A DNA stretch of 64,000 nt from Streptomyces mirabilis. Lineage in GTDB: Bacteria; Actinomycetota; Actinomycetes; Streptomycetales; Streptomycetaceae. The stretch lies in the NCBI RefSeq assembly GCF_018310535.1, contig NZ_CP074102.1:3534001-3598000 (forward strand), given 5' to 3'. The notes under the pieces were generated by a model. That model ran no database searches. It saw nothing but the letters and a program-made list of their open reading frames with translations, and was not told the DNA's origin. Position 1 is the first letter of the stretch. Every line of letters begins with the position of its first letter. Of the stretch, positions 14,680 to 23,685 are shown in pieces. A program made the position numbers and the translations under genes.

Positions 14680-17025
14680 TCACTCGGTGTGCAGGACCCG
14701 GGCGATCGTCTGCCGCGCCGCCGCACGTGCCGGTATCACCGCGCCCAGTGCGGCGATCGCCACCCCGGCCAGGGCCGGCAGGGCCAGCGAACCCGGGTGC
14801 CACACGTCCAGCATGCGGGCCGGGAAGGCGAGGTGGGCGCTGTGCTCGGTCGTCCGGACCACCACCCAGTACGCGGCGACTCCCAGCGGCAGCCCCAGGA
14901 TCCCGCCGAGCAGACCGAGTCCGGCCATGGACACCACCATCATCGCCGTGACCTGCCGTGGCGTCATGCCGATGGACTTCAGCATGCCCAGGTCACGTCG
15001 CCGCTCCCAGCTGTTCAGTACGACCGTGTTGAACACACCCATCGCGGCGACCACCGTCAGCATCAGGGTCAGCACGGACGCGGAACTGATCACCGTCACC
15101 GCCCCGGCGTTGGTCGAGGTCTGCTCCTCCGGGTAGAGCCCAGGATCGGCGGCTCGAACCGCCCTCATATAGGCGCTGACATCGGCTCCTGGGCTGAGCC
15201 GCACCCAGTACTGGTTGGCCTGCGCGTCCGGTGCCAGGGCGGTCATCGTCGTCCAGTCCGCGCGCAGCCAATTCGCCGGCCCGGCCATGACCTCCCCGAC
15301 CAGTGTCACGCGCTCCCGCCGACCGTCCGCCGCGCTCAGCGTGAACGAGTCACCGACGCGCAGACCATGCTTAAACAGGAACCTGCCGGAGGCCACCACC
15401 TCGCCGGGCTTCCGTGTCCACCGGCCCCTGGCCAGGTCGTCCTGGAGAACGGACCGCCCCCCGCGCGCCCCCTCCATCGACACGTTGTCGCTCTGCCCGA
15501 GCATCCGCACGCCGGCGAAACCCACGGCGGACACGTCCGCCGTGTGCGGCAGCGAGCGCAGCAGCGCCTGTGTCCCGGTGTCGCCGTGGTGCGGGACGGT
15601 CTGACCGAACCTGGCCTCCCCGCGCCAGACGACCACCTGCGTCCTGCCGGTGCCCTCGACCGCGACGCCGTAGGAGACCATGGTGGCCGACAGGCCGGTG
15701 GCGAAGGTCACCGTCGCCACCCCTAGTAGGACCGCGCAAACGGTGAGCAGCGCCCGTCCGGGCCGCGCGAAGGGCAGGCCCAGGCCCAGCGTCACCGAGC
15801 GCGGCAGCCGCACCCCGCTCAGCCACCGCTGCACCGCCGGCCGACGTCCGCCACCGGGCGCGCTGCCCGCGCTGAGCGCCCGTGCCGCGGAGAGCCGGTG
15901 CGCGCGCAGCGCCGGGATCAGCGCGGCCAGCACCACCACCGCGGGCATGCCGAGCATGGTGGTCGCGTACACCCAGGAGCCAATCGCCGGCGCGACGCTC
16001 ACCGTGCCGAGGTCAGCGCCCTGGAAGACCTGGTGCAGCAGCGGCTGGGCCACCACGGCGCCCAGGGCCGTGCCGATCGCCGCGCCCGCCGTCGCGGGGA
16101 CGCAGGCCATCACCAGATAGACCGCGACGACCTGAGTGGGCGTGAATCCCACGGACTTGAGCACCCCGATGTGCCGGAAGCCGGACACGACCGCACCGCT
16201 CACGACATTCCCCACGATCAGGACGGCCACCAACAGGCCGAGAATCCCGAAGGCCATGAGGAACGGCACGAAGGTGTTGGGCTCGGCCGCGACCTGCGCC
16301 TTCAACGTCAGATACGACTGGTGGGCGATCAGCGATCCGGACGGCAGGCCGGCGGTCACCGCGGCGGTGTCCACGGTGATCTGCCGGGCAGTCGCGGCCT
16401 GTTCGAACCGGTACAGCATCTGGTACGTCGTGGGGTGCAGGGCCGCGATCTGCTGCGGGGAGACCCATGCCTGCGCGGTCCCGCTCACGCCGGACGCGAG
16501 GCCGACGACGGTCATCGGCGCCAGCCCGGGCAGCTGGATCCGCTTGCCGATCGGCGAGTGCGGCCCCTCTCCCATCCCCGGCGCGTCCGGCAACGCCAGC
16601 ACGATCTGATCGCGGCCGGTGGCCCAGTGCCCGGCGAAGAGGTCAAGGCGGTCGACCGGTCCACCGGGCTTCGCCCGCCCCACCACGGTCAGAGGGCCGG
16701 GCCCGATCCCGGGCATCTCGGACACCGCGTTCTGCGGCATGTCGACCACGGCTTCCGGGAACGGCCCGGCCGAGGCCCGCACGCCCGGTCGGTGCGCGGT
16801 ACGTGCCAGCCGGGTGCCGGAGACCTTCGTCGCGTCGAACGTGGCGACGACGTGGGCGCCATGGGCCTGGCCGAAGCTCCGGTCGAACGGCCCGGACGCG
16901 ACGTCCAGCAGCCCGAGGGCGACCACCAGGGCCATGGAGGAGACGAGGACCACTGCCCCGATCACGGCAGTCTGCAGCCGGCGGCGGCGCACGGCCGCGC
17001 GCGAGGCGCGCCACACCGCGCTCAT
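14680..17025 (-). CDS. FtsX/MacB-type ABC exporter permease
   Basis: 781 aa. An N-terminal membrane segment is followed by a large extracytoplasmic MacB-PCD-like domain (about 45-230) and three membrane helices. A second extracytoplasmic domain comes next, and a final three-helix FtsX domain ends the protein (SWERRRDLGMLKSIGMTPRQV, a coupling-helix signature; an analogue, GFRHIGVLKSVGFTPTQVV, sits in the first half). This duplicated FtsX plan is typical of actinobacterial exporters of peptides, lipoproteins or antibiotics. Its ATG overlaps the ATPase stop by 4 nt. The substrate is unknown; adjacency to a two-component system suggests stress-inducible export. Confidence 0.85.
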   Translation of the reverse strand: MSAVWRASRAAVRRRRLQTAVIGAVVLVSSMALVVALGLLDVASGPFDRSFGQAHGAHVVATFDATKVSGTRLARTAHRPGVRASAGPFPEAVVDMPQNAVSEMPGIGPGPLTVVGRAKPGGPVDRLDLFAGHWATGRDQIVLALPDAPGMGEGPHSPIGKRIQLPGLAPMTVVGLASGVSGTAQAWVSPQQIAALHPTTYQMLYRFEQAATARQITVDTAAVTAGLPSGSLIAHQSYLTLKAQVAAEPNTFVPFLMAFGILGLLVAVLIVGNVVSGAVVSGFRHIGVLKSVGFTPTQVVAVYLVMACVPATAGAAIGTALGAVVAQPLLHQVFQGADLGTVSVAPAIGSWVYATTMLGMPAVVVLAALIPALRAHRLSAARALSAGSAPGGGRRPAVQRWLSGVRLPRSVTLGLGLPFARPGRALLTVCAVLLGVATVTFATGLSATMVSYGVAVEGTGRTQVVVWRGEARFGQTVPHHGDTGTQALLRSLPHTADVSAVGFAGVRMLGQSDNVSMEGARGGRSVLQDDLARGRWTRKPGEVVASGRFLFKHGLRVGDSFTLSAADGRRERVTLVGEVMAGPANWLRADWTTMTALAPDAQANQYWVRLSPGADVSAYMRAVRAADPGLYPEEQTSTNAGAVTVISSASVLTLMLTVVAAMGVFNTVVLNSWERRRDLGMLKSIGMTPRQVTAMMVVSMAGLGLLGGILGLPLGVAAYWVVVRTTEHSAHLAFPARMLDVWHPGSLALPALAGVAIAALGAVIPARAAARQTIARVLHTE

Positions 17026-17769
17026 GCCGACCGCTCCAGGGTCCGCTCCCCGGTGATCCGGCCGTCGGCCATCGTCACCAGGCGGCCGGCACAGCGCGTC
17101 GCCAGCCGCTGATCGTGCGTCACCAGCAGAAGGGTCTGGCCCAGTTCGTTGAGGTCGATGAGCAGATCCATCACCTGCTCGCCCGCGTGGCTGTCCAGCG
17201 CGCCGGTCGGCTCGTCCGCCAGCAGCAGCGCGGGGCGGTTCATCAGCGCGCGGGCCACCGCGACACGCTGGCGCTCGCCGCCGCTGAGCGCGGCGGGGTA
17301 GACGTTCCTGCGGTCGGCGATGCCGAGCTCGTCCAGCAACTCCAGCGCCCGGCGCCGGGCCTGACGGGCCGTGGTTCCGGTGAGCTGGGCGGACAGGGCG
17401 ACGTTGTCGATCGCGGGCAGGTCGTCGATGAGGTTGAAGAACTGGAAGATCATGCCGATCCGGCGGCGCCGGAAGAGTGCGAGGCCGGTCTCGTTGATCC
17501 GGCCCAGGTCCTCGCCGTGTACGCGCACCGAGCCGGCGCTCGGCCGGTCGAGCCCGGCGACCATGTTGAGCAGGGTGGACTTGCCGCAGCCGGACGGGCC
17601 CATCACCGCCACCGCCTCCCCGGCCCGGATCTCCAGCGACACCCCGTCCAGGGCGACGGTGTCGCCGTACTCCTTGCGCAGGCCGCTCACCCGCACGACT
17701 TCCTGGTCGCGCACAGCGGCCGGGGCGGCCCCCGGGGCCGTGCCGTCGCTGATGTCTTCGGTGGTCATG
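17022..17769 (-). CDS. ABC exporter ATPase (MacB/LolD type)
   Basis: Nucleotide-binding protein of 248 residues. Walker A is GPSGCGKST, the Q-loop lies in MIFQFFNLIDDLPAIDNVAL, the signature is LSGGERQRVAVARAL, Walker B with the catalytic Glu is LLLADEPTGALDS, and the H-loop is VTHD. The Q-loop and 'PTGALD' text are characteristic of the MacB/LolD branch that pairs with FtsX-like permeases. The ATG at 17769 has a TACCGT hexamer 7 nt upstream and no ribosome site, so it is probably leaderless. It diverges from a NarL-type two-component system with a 127-bp spacer. Confidence 0.88.
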
Positions 17770-17776
17770 GCAGGCA

Positions 17777-17782
17777 CGGTAG
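17777..17782 (-). promoter_or_regulatory. -10 element of leaderless ABC operon (TACCGT)
   Basis: TACCGT on the minus strand, 7 nt before the ATG at 17769. The same hexamer and spacing occur at the PH-like gene at 14097. Confidence 0.5.
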
Positions 17783-17896
17783 GCGGCGGGGGCCGCCCGG
17801 GCGTCAGTCCCCGGAGGTAACCCCCGACGGTGGTCATCCTGGCGATGTACGGAGTGGACCCGAGGGTGGACGCCCGCTCGCCGGCTGCCTGGCACG

Positions 17897-18784
17897 ATGG
17901 ACGGCGTGTGGACATCGGGGACGAGCCGGTTGCTCATCGCCCTCGCGGGGGTGAGCCTGGCGGTGGCCGGGCGCGCTGTCGTGTTGCTGGCGCGGGCCCG
18001 CCGCCGCCATCGCAGGGTCCTGGAGGAGCGGGGCTGGCTGCTGGAGCGCGAGCGGGAGGCCGCCGCCCGCACGGCGGTGGCGGCCGAGCGCGCCCGCATC
18101 GCCCGCGAACTCCACGACATCGTCAGCCACAAGGTCAGCCTGATGGTCGTATCGGCGAGCGCCGCGCGCGAGGTGCTGGCGACTCTGCCGGACGAGGCGG
18201 AGAGCGCACTGCGGGCCGTCGAGGGAGCCGGACGCGACGCGATGAGGGAACTGCGCCACCTGCTGGGCCTGCTGGCGCCGTCACCCGACGGTGACGACGA
18301 CGATGACCGGGCCGGGCCGTACGGCGAAGGGGACCTCTCCGGACTCGCACCGCAGCCGAGCCTGAGTCAACTGAGCACCCTCGTCGACCGGATCGCCTTC
18401 ACCGGCCTCCCGGTCGAGGTGCGGATCTCCGGTGAACCGCGCCCGCTGCCGCCCGGCATCGACGTCACCGCCTACCGGATCGTCCAGGAGGCGCTGACCA
18501 ACGCGCTCAAGTACGGCGACGGCGGCAACGCGGCGGTGACGGTGCGCTATGCCGACCACAGTCTGCGGGTCGAGGTGCTCAACAGCGGACCGAGCGTGCT
18601 GTCCGCCGACCGCGCGAGCACGGATGCCGGACCGGGCGCCCGCAGACGCCGGGACGACGGTACCGGGCGCGGTCTGATCGGTCTGCGCGAGCGCGTCGCC
18701 GTCTACGGCGGCCGCTTCGACGCCCGGCGCCGCATCGGCGGCGGCTACCGCGTCCGCGCCCGCATCCCCCTGGAGCGCCCGTGA
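17897..18784 (+). CDS. NarL-class sensor histidine kinase
   Basis: 295 aa. One membrane helix (about 12-33) is followed by a short coiled region, a HisKA_3 dimerisation helix with the phospho-acceptor in ARIARELHDIVSHKVSLMVV (His near 74), and a HATPase domain (YRIVQEALTNALKYG; GTGRGLIGLRERVAVYGGRF). There is essentially no extracytoplasmic domain, so the signal is probably intramembrane, perhaps via the neighbouring ABC exporter. It overlaps the response-regulator gene (GTGA). The ATG at 17897 lacks an obvious ribosome site. Confidence 0.85.
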   Translation: MDGVWTSGTSRLLIALAGVSLAVAGRAVVLLARARRRHRRVLEERGWLLEREREAAARTAVAAERARIARELHDIVSHKVSLMVVSASAAREVLATLPDEAESALRAVEGAGRDAMRELRHLLGLLAPSPDGDDDDDRAGPYGEGDLSGLAPQPSLSQLSTLVDRIAFTGLPVEVRISGEPRPLPPGIDVTAYRIVQEALTNALKYGDGGNAAVTVRYADHSLRVEVLNSGPSVLSADRASTDAGPGARRRRDDGTGRGLIGLRERVAVYGGRFDARRRIGGGYRVRARIPLERP

Positions 18785-19563
18785 CCGAATCCGCCCCCGA
18801 CCGCCGCGCCCCGCGCGTCCTCGTCGCCGACGACGAGGAGCTCATCCGCACCGGCTTCCGCCTCATCCTCACCTCGCGCGGCATCGACGTCATCGGCGAG
18901 GCCGCAGACGGCGTACAGGCCGTCGCGGAAGCCGAACGGCTGCGCCCGGACGTCCTTCTGATGGACATCCGGATGCCTCACCTGGACGGCCTGGAAGCCG
19001 CCAAGCGCGTCCTGCGGCTGCTCCCGCACTGCCGGGTGCTCATGCTCACCACCTTCGACCTCGACCACTACGTCTACGCGGCGCTCGCCGCCGGGGCGAG
19101 CGGATTCCTGCTCAAGGACGTCACCGCCGCCCACCTCGCCGCGGCCGTGCGACTGGTGAACACCGGCGACGCACTGCTCGCCCCTTCGATCACCCGCCGT
19201 CTGGTCGAGCGCTACGCGACCGCCCGCGATGCCGAGCAGGCCCGCACGTCGCACCGCCCCGCCACTCCGGCCGCCGCGGCCCGCACGCTCGCGGTCCACC
19301 GCGACCTCGCTCCGCTGACCCCCCGTGAACTCGAGGTGCTGGCCCTGATGGGCCGCGGCCTGTCGAACAACGAACTCGCCGAAGCCCTCACCCTCAGCGA
19401 GGCCACCGTGAAGACCCACGTCGCCCGGATCTTCGCCAAGCTCGCCCTGCGCGACCGCGCCCAGGCCGTCGTCCTCGCCTACGAGACCGGCCTGGTCGCC
19501 CCCGGCGGAGGGAGCGGGCGCCCGCAGGAGCGCGACCTCCAGGGGAGGAGCAGGCCGGAGTGA
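18781..19563 (+). CDS. NarL/LuxR-type response regulator
   Basis: 260 aa. The receiver domain has the acidic pair VADDEE (residues 15-20), the phospho-Asp in LLMDIRMP (D61 region), Thr in MLTTFD and Lys in LLKD. A linker about 60 residues long precedes the LuxR helix-turn-helix: LTPRELEVLALMGRGLSNNELAEALTLSEATVKTHVARI. It is translationally coupled to the kinase. The likely target is the divergent ABC operon. Confidence 0.88.
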   Translation: MTESAPDRRAPRVLVADDEELIRTGFRLILTSRGIDVIGEAADGVQAVAEAERLRPDVLLMDIRMPHLDGLEAAKRVLRLLPHCRVLMLTTFDLDHYVYAALAAGASGFLLKDVTAAHLAAAVRLVNTGDALLAPSITRRLVERYATARDAEQARTSHRPATPAAAARTLAVHRDLAPLTPRELEVLALMGRGLSNNELAEALTLSEATVKTHVARIFAKLALRDRAQAVVLAYETGLVAPGGGSGRPQERDLQGRSRPE

Positions 19564-19596
19564 GTGTCGGGCCCCCTCCTGGCTCCTCCCCCGGCT

Positions 19597-19602
19597 TACC
19601 CT
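19597..19602 (+). promoter_or_regulatory. -10 element of leaderless KimA-like gene (TACCCT)
   Basis: TACCCT lies 6 nt upstream of the GTG at 19609, inside the short gap after the response-regulator gene, with no ribosome site. Confidence 0.5.
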
Positions 19603-19608
19603 CCGCCC

Positions 19609-21642
19609 GTGTTCAATGTCACGGGGATCCTCAAGCGGCTGGTGATCGGCCGGGCCATGCGCAGCGAAGAGCTGCACGAGACGTTGCTGCCCAAGCGGCT
19701 CGCCCTGCCGATCTTCGCCTCGGACCCGCTGTCCTCGGTGGCGTACGCGACCCAGGAGATCCTGCTGGTCCTCACCCTGGGCGGCCTTGCCTACCTGCAC
19801 TTCACTCCGTGGATCGCGGCCGCGGTCGTGGCCCTGTTGACGGTCGTGGTGCTGTCGTACCGCCAGGTGGTGCACGCCTACCCGAGCGGTGGCGGCTCGT
19901 ACGAGGTGGTGTCGACCAACCTCGGCCCGACCGCCGGACTGGTCGTCGCCGCCTCACTCCTCGTCGACTACGTCATGACGGTGGCCGTCTCGGTCGCCTC
20001 CGGCGTCGACAACATCATCTCCGCCGTCCCACGCCTCGCCGACCACCGCGTCCTGATGGCGATCGGCTTCGTGGCGGTCCTGACGGCGATGAACCTGCGG
20101 GGCGTCCGGGAGTCGGGACGCGCCTTCGCCGCACCGACCTACCTCTTCATCAGCGGTGTGCTCGTCATGGTGGTCACGGGCCTGATCCGCTACGCCCTCG
20201 GGGACGCGCCGGTCGCCGAGAGCGCCGGATACGGGGTCACGCCGGACCCTTCGGACGCGAACCTGACGGGCCTCGCCCTGCTGATGCTGGTGCTGCGCGC
20301 GTTCTCCTCCGGCTGTACGGCGCTGACCGGGGTGGAGGCCATCTCCAACGGCGTACCGGCCTTCCGCAAGCCCAAGTCGAGAAACGCGGCCGAGACACTG
20401 ACCGCGATGGGCGCCCTCGCGATCGTCATGTTCGTGGGCGTCACCGCGCTGGCGCTGATCACCAAGGTGCACATCGCGGACGACGCGTGCCGGCTGACCG
20501 GACTCACCGGCGACTGCGGCTCGTACACCCAGCGCACGGTCATCGCGCAGATCGCGGCGGCGGTCTTCGGCGGCGAGCACAGCGTCGGCTTCTACGTGAT
20601 CCAGGCGGCGACCGCGCTGGTCCTGATCCTGGCGGCGAACACGGCCTTCAACGGCTTCCCCCTGCTCGCTTCCATCCTGGCCCAACACCGGTACCTTCCT
20701 CACCAGTTGCACAACCGGGGCGACCGGCTCGCCTTCTCCAACGGCATCCTGGCGCTCGCGATCGTCGCGGCTCTGCTGCTGTGGGGCTTCAAGGCGAACG
20801 TCACCAGTCTCATCCACCTCTACATCCTGGGCGTGTTCACCGCCTTCACCCTCTCCCAGCTGGGCATGGTCCGGCACTGGAACAGAGAACTGCGCGCGGA
20901 ACGCGACCCGGCGCCGCGGCGCCGCCACCACACGGCCCGCGTGATCAACGCACTCGGCTCGGTCGTCACCGGCCTGGTCCTGGTGATCGTGCTGGCCACC
21001 AAGTTCACGGAGGGCGCGTGGCTCGCCGTACTCGCGGCGATCGTGCTGTGGGTGATGATGCGCGGCATCCGGCGCCACTACGACGCCACCTCCGCGGAGC
21101 TGGCGGTGACCGATCCGAAAGTCGAACTCACCCGTCCGTCAAGGGTGTTGGGGATCGTCCTGGTCTCCACCCTGCACAAGCCGACCCTCCGCGCCCTCGC
21201 CTACGCACGCGCCTTCCGCCCCGACCGGCTGGAGGCCCTGACGGTCTCCGTCGACCGTGACGAGGCGGCGGCGCTGCTCAGGCGCTGGGAGGAGTACGGC
21301 ATCGAGGTCCCGCTGAAGATCATCGATTCGCCGTACCGCGAGGTGACCCGGCCGGTCGTGGAGTACGTCCGCTCGATCCGCCGCGAGAGCCCGCGGGACA
21401 TCGTCGCCGTCTTCGTCCCCGAGTACGTCGTCGGACACTGGTGGGAGAACCTGCTGCACAACCAGTCGGCGCTGTGGCTGAAGAACCGGCTCCTGTTCAC
21501 CCCGGGGGTCATGGTCACGAGCGTGCCGTGGCAGCTGACGTCCTCGGCCCATGCCGACCGGCCCACGGCCAGGGCGCCGGGGTCCTTCCGGCGGGGGGAA
21601 CCGCAGGGGCCGGCGCCCCGGGCGGGCACCCGGCAGCGGTGA
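19609..21642 (+). CDS. APC-superfamily KimA-like K+ transporter, second copy
   Basis: 677 aa. It matches the B. subtilis KimA sequence I recall along its length: LKRLVIGRAM at the start, DPLSSVAYATQEILLVL, SYRQVVHAYPSGGGSYEVV, LRAFSSGCTALTGVEAISNGVPAF, ANTAFNGFPLLASILAQHRYLP, GVFTAFTLSQLGMVRHW, and the C-terminal LLHNQSALWLKNRLL followed by VMVTSVPW. About twelve membrane helices and a Usp-like cytoplasmic domain (from about 490) are visible, with an extra Pro/Arg tail of about 30 residues. K+/H+ symport regulated by c-di-AMP is inferred from that resemblance. The GTG at 19609 is preferred to one at 19564 because of the leaderless promoter. Confidence 0.8.
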   Translation: MFNVTGILKRLVIGRAMRSEELHETLLPKRLALPIFASDPLSSVAYATQEILLVLTLGGLAYLHFTPWIAAAVVALLTVVVLSYRQVVHAYPSGGGSYEVVSTNLGPTAGLVVAASLLVDYVMTVAVSVASGVDNIISAVPRLADHRVLMAIGFVAVLTAMNLRGVRESGRAFAAPTYLFISGVLVMVVTGLIRYALGDAPVAESAGYGVTPDPSDANLTGLALLMLVLRAFSSGCTALTGVEAISNGVPAFRKPKSRNAAETLTAMGALAIVMFVGVTALALITKVHIADDACRLTGLTGDCGSYTQRTVIAQIAAAVFGGEHSVGFYVIQAATALVLILAANTAFNGFPLLASILAQHRYLPHQLHNRGDRLAFSNGILALAIVAALLLWGFKANVTSLIHLYILGVFTAFTLSQLGMVRHWNRELRAERDPAPRRRHHTARVINALGSVVTGLVLVIVLATKFTEGAWLAVLAAIVLWVMMRGIRRHYDATSAELAVTDPKVELTRPSRVLGIVLVSTLHKPTLRALAYARAFRPDRLEALTVSVDRDEAAALLRRWEEYGIEVPLKIIDSPYREVTRPVVEYVRSIRRESPRDIVAVFVPEYVVGHWWENLLHNQSALWLKNRLLFTPGVMVTSVPWQLTSSAHADRPTARAPGSFRRGEPQGPAPRAGTRQR

Positions 21643-21663
21643 CGCGCCCGCGACGGAACTCGG

Positions 21664-21738
21664 TTCAGCGCACCCCCGTTCAGCGCACCCCCGTTCAGCG
21701 GACCCCGGTTCAGCGGACCCCGGTTCAGCGGAACTCGG
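21664..21738. repeat. Five 15-bp tandem repeats (TTCAGCGNACCCC type)
   Basis: Five units of 15 bp, starting at 21664, 21679, 21694, 21709 and 21724. Units 1 and 2 are identical (TTCAGCGCACCCCCG), units 3 and 4 are identical (TTCAGCGGACCCCGG), and unit 5 is diverged. The array lies between convergent genes and covers the stop codon at 21725. Confidence 0.92.
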
Positions 21739-23377
21739 CGAGCCTCGGTCGCAGCCCCAGCAGGATCAGCGCACCCGCGCCGAGCAGCAGACCGCACGGC
21801 CACGGGAGCAGCCCGGTCGCCTCGAAGCGGCCCGCGCGGACCGCCGCCGTGAAGTGCCGCCGGTTGATGTCCGTCACCTGGTCCAGCGCCGTCATCCAGG
21901 CTCCGAAGTGGGCGTTGGACGTGCCCGGCCCCCAGCCCATGCAGAACGCGACGGCCTCGTGCTCCTTGCCCTGCGCGACCAGGGCCCGGATCCTCCGGTC
22001 GTCGCGCTGGTAGACGGCGTACGCGTCCACCGTCCGCTCCGCCGCGGCCCGTTCGCCGGGGAAGGTGAGGTTGGCGAGCTCGCGCGCGAACTCGCCGCCG
22101 AAGTGGAGGGTGCGGTGGTCGGCGCGGTACTCCTTCCAGGTCGTGGCGAGCCCGAAGTCGTACGAGTCGAGGGTCGCGCCCTTCATCCCGTACAGCTGCT
22201 GCGACTTGGCGAGGAACGCCTGCGCGTACTGCGAGCGGCGCTCGGGATCCAGCAGGTAGCGGCTCTCGTCGGCGTTCGCGTCGTAGGCGATCGCGCGGGC
22301 GCGGGAGAGGGCGACGACGGAGTCGAAGGCGTCGCGGCGGGCGCCGTACAGCCGGTCGGCTGAGGCGGAGAGCGCCTGGCTGCCGAGCAGCACGGCGAGC
22401 AGCGCGCAGACGGTGGCGGCCAGCACACCGGGGTTGAGGATCCGGTGGAAGCGGCGGGCCAGGTACCACTGGAGGACGCCGAGGGCGGCGAGCAGCAGCG
22501 CGCCGAGCGCGAAGACGGCGGCGAGCTGGGCCGAGAGCACCGAACGGGCCTGGTCGTACTGCCGGTTGAAGGCGCTGTTGTTGGAGTCCACCAGCTTCCT
22601 CGCGCTCGGCAGGAGCTGGGCCTGGAGGAGATCGGTGGCCTCGCGGTAGTCGACGAGCGCGGCCGGTCTGCCGCCGGCGCGGTCGTCGTTCTCCAGCGCG
22701 CGGCCGATCAGCTCCTGGTACTCGGCGAAGTCGTCGGTGAGCGACTCGACGGTGTGCTCGTCGGTGGCGTCGCCCTGGGCGGCGACGGCGAGCGCGCGCA
22801 GGTCGTGGCCGATCGCGCGGCGCGCGTCACCGTAGAAGCCGACCGCCTTCTCGTACGGCGTCGCCAGCCGCCCCTTGCCCCCGTCGCCGCCGGCCAGCAG
22901 GAGGTTGGCGGCCTGCGCGTCCATGTCGTTGAGGGCGAGGTTCAGGTCCGCGGCGCTGGTGGTGCGGGGTGCGTCGCGGCCCGCGACGGTGTCCCAGGTG
23001 CCGGTGGCGGCGAGGCCTGCCAGCGCGAGCAGCAGGGCGAGGGCGACGGTCAGCAGGAGGGTGACGGTCCTCAGCAGCCGCAGTCGCGCGGGCAGGGTCG
23101 CCCAGAAGCGGCGGTGCAGGGCGGTGGCGGCTCTTCGGTGTGCGAGGCGGAGAGGGGGCCTGGGACTTCGGGGCCGCCTGGCGCGTCGAGGGCGTCTCGA
23201 TCGCGGCCCCCCGCGCCTGGGCCGAGGCTGGTGCCCACCCCCGGAGGGGGCGGTCGCCACGCGCGGTGGCGCTCCGACGGTCCCGGCTCGCGCCGCAGGA
23301 CTGTGCGTGGTCCCGGCTCGCGCCGCAGGACTGTGCGTGGTACCGGCCGTGACAGCCACGAGCCCCTCCATCGGCAC
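21725..23377 (-). CDS. Membrane protein with duplicated four-helix extracytoplasmic domain
   Basis: About 550 aa. A long basic, Pro/Arg-rich N-terminus leads to membrane helix 1 (LLRTVTLLLTVALALLLAL), a helical extracytoplasmic domain with DLNLALNDMDAQAANLLLAGG, and helix 2 (about 270-290). The plan then repeats: helix 3 (LAATVCALLAVLLGSQAL), a second helical domain (SRARAIAYDANADESRYLL) and helix 4. The ligand-binding part resembles the 4HB sensor domain of chemoreceptors and kinases, but no signalling domain is attached. The start is uncertain: residues 9-32 hold a 10-aa direct repeat encoded by a 30-bp tandem duplication, and a start further in is possible. I do not recognise a named family. 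Confidence 0.65.
   Translation of the reverse strand: MPMEGLVAVTAGTTHSPAARAGTTHSPAARAGTVGAPPRVATAPSGGGHQPRPRRGGPRSRRPRRARRPRSPRPPLRLAHRRAATALHRRFWATLPARLRLLRTVTLLLTVALALLLALAGLAATGTWDTVAGRDAPRTTSAADLNLALNDMDAQAANLLLAGGDGGKGRLATPYEKAVGFYGDARRAIGHDLRALAVAAQGDATDEHTVESLTDDFAEYQELIGRALENDDRAGGRPAALVDYREATDLLQAQLLPSARKLVDSNNSAFNRQYDQARSVLSAQLAAVFALGALLLAALGVLQWYLARRFHRILNPGVLAATVCALLAVLLGSQALSASADRLYGARRDAFDSVVALSRARAIAYDANADESRYLLDPERRSQYAQAFLAKSQQLYGMKGATLDSYDFGLATTWKEYRADHRTLHFGGEFARELANLTFPGERAAAERTVDAYAVYQRDDRRIRALVAQGKEHEAVAFCMGWGPGTSNAHFGAWMTALDQVTDINRRHFTAAVRAGRFEATGLLPWPCGLLLGAGALILLGLRPRLAEFR
23281..23340. repeat. 30-bp exact tandem duplication
   Basis: Two identical adjacent 30-bp units (23281-23310, 23311-23340) containing CGCGCCGCAGGACTGTGCG. 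They encode the repeated AGTTHSPAAR at the N-terminus of the membrane protein, or lie in its leader if the real start is downstream. Confidence 0.92.
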
Positions 23378-23556
23378 GCCACGGACGCTCGTCCGTGTCC
23401 CCCGTGCCGCGCCCAGTCTGCGACCGCTTCACGTCACGCACACCGGACCTTGATGGGCCCCTGATGTCATCCCGGACGACTTTGACGCGGCCTTGACGCC
23501 GTCGGCCGACCACACGTGCGAAAAGCAGGGCATCCTCGTCGGCGGGGGCGGACCAA

Positions 23557-23616
23557 GTGCCGGACCGGAGTGCCGAACCGGGGCGCCGGACCCGAACCGG
23601 GGTGCCGGACCGGGGG
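23557..23616. repeat. Imperfect GTGCCGGACCGG repeats
   Basis: Four or five degenerate copies of a (G/C)GCCGGACC/GAACCGGGG motif in 60 bp. Confidence 0.55.
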
Positions 23617-23685
23617 TTGCCACCCCTGTGACCGCACCGCCGTACCCCGATCGCCGTAATGTCCACCCGCCCTGCCGTTTCCTCC

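Noticed and set aside
14680..18132. 1150-codon frame covering the ABC permease, ATPase and kinase
   Set aside because: Only 14680-17025 shows the FtsX protein; the upstream part is the wrong frame of the ATPase gene, whose own motifs are intact.
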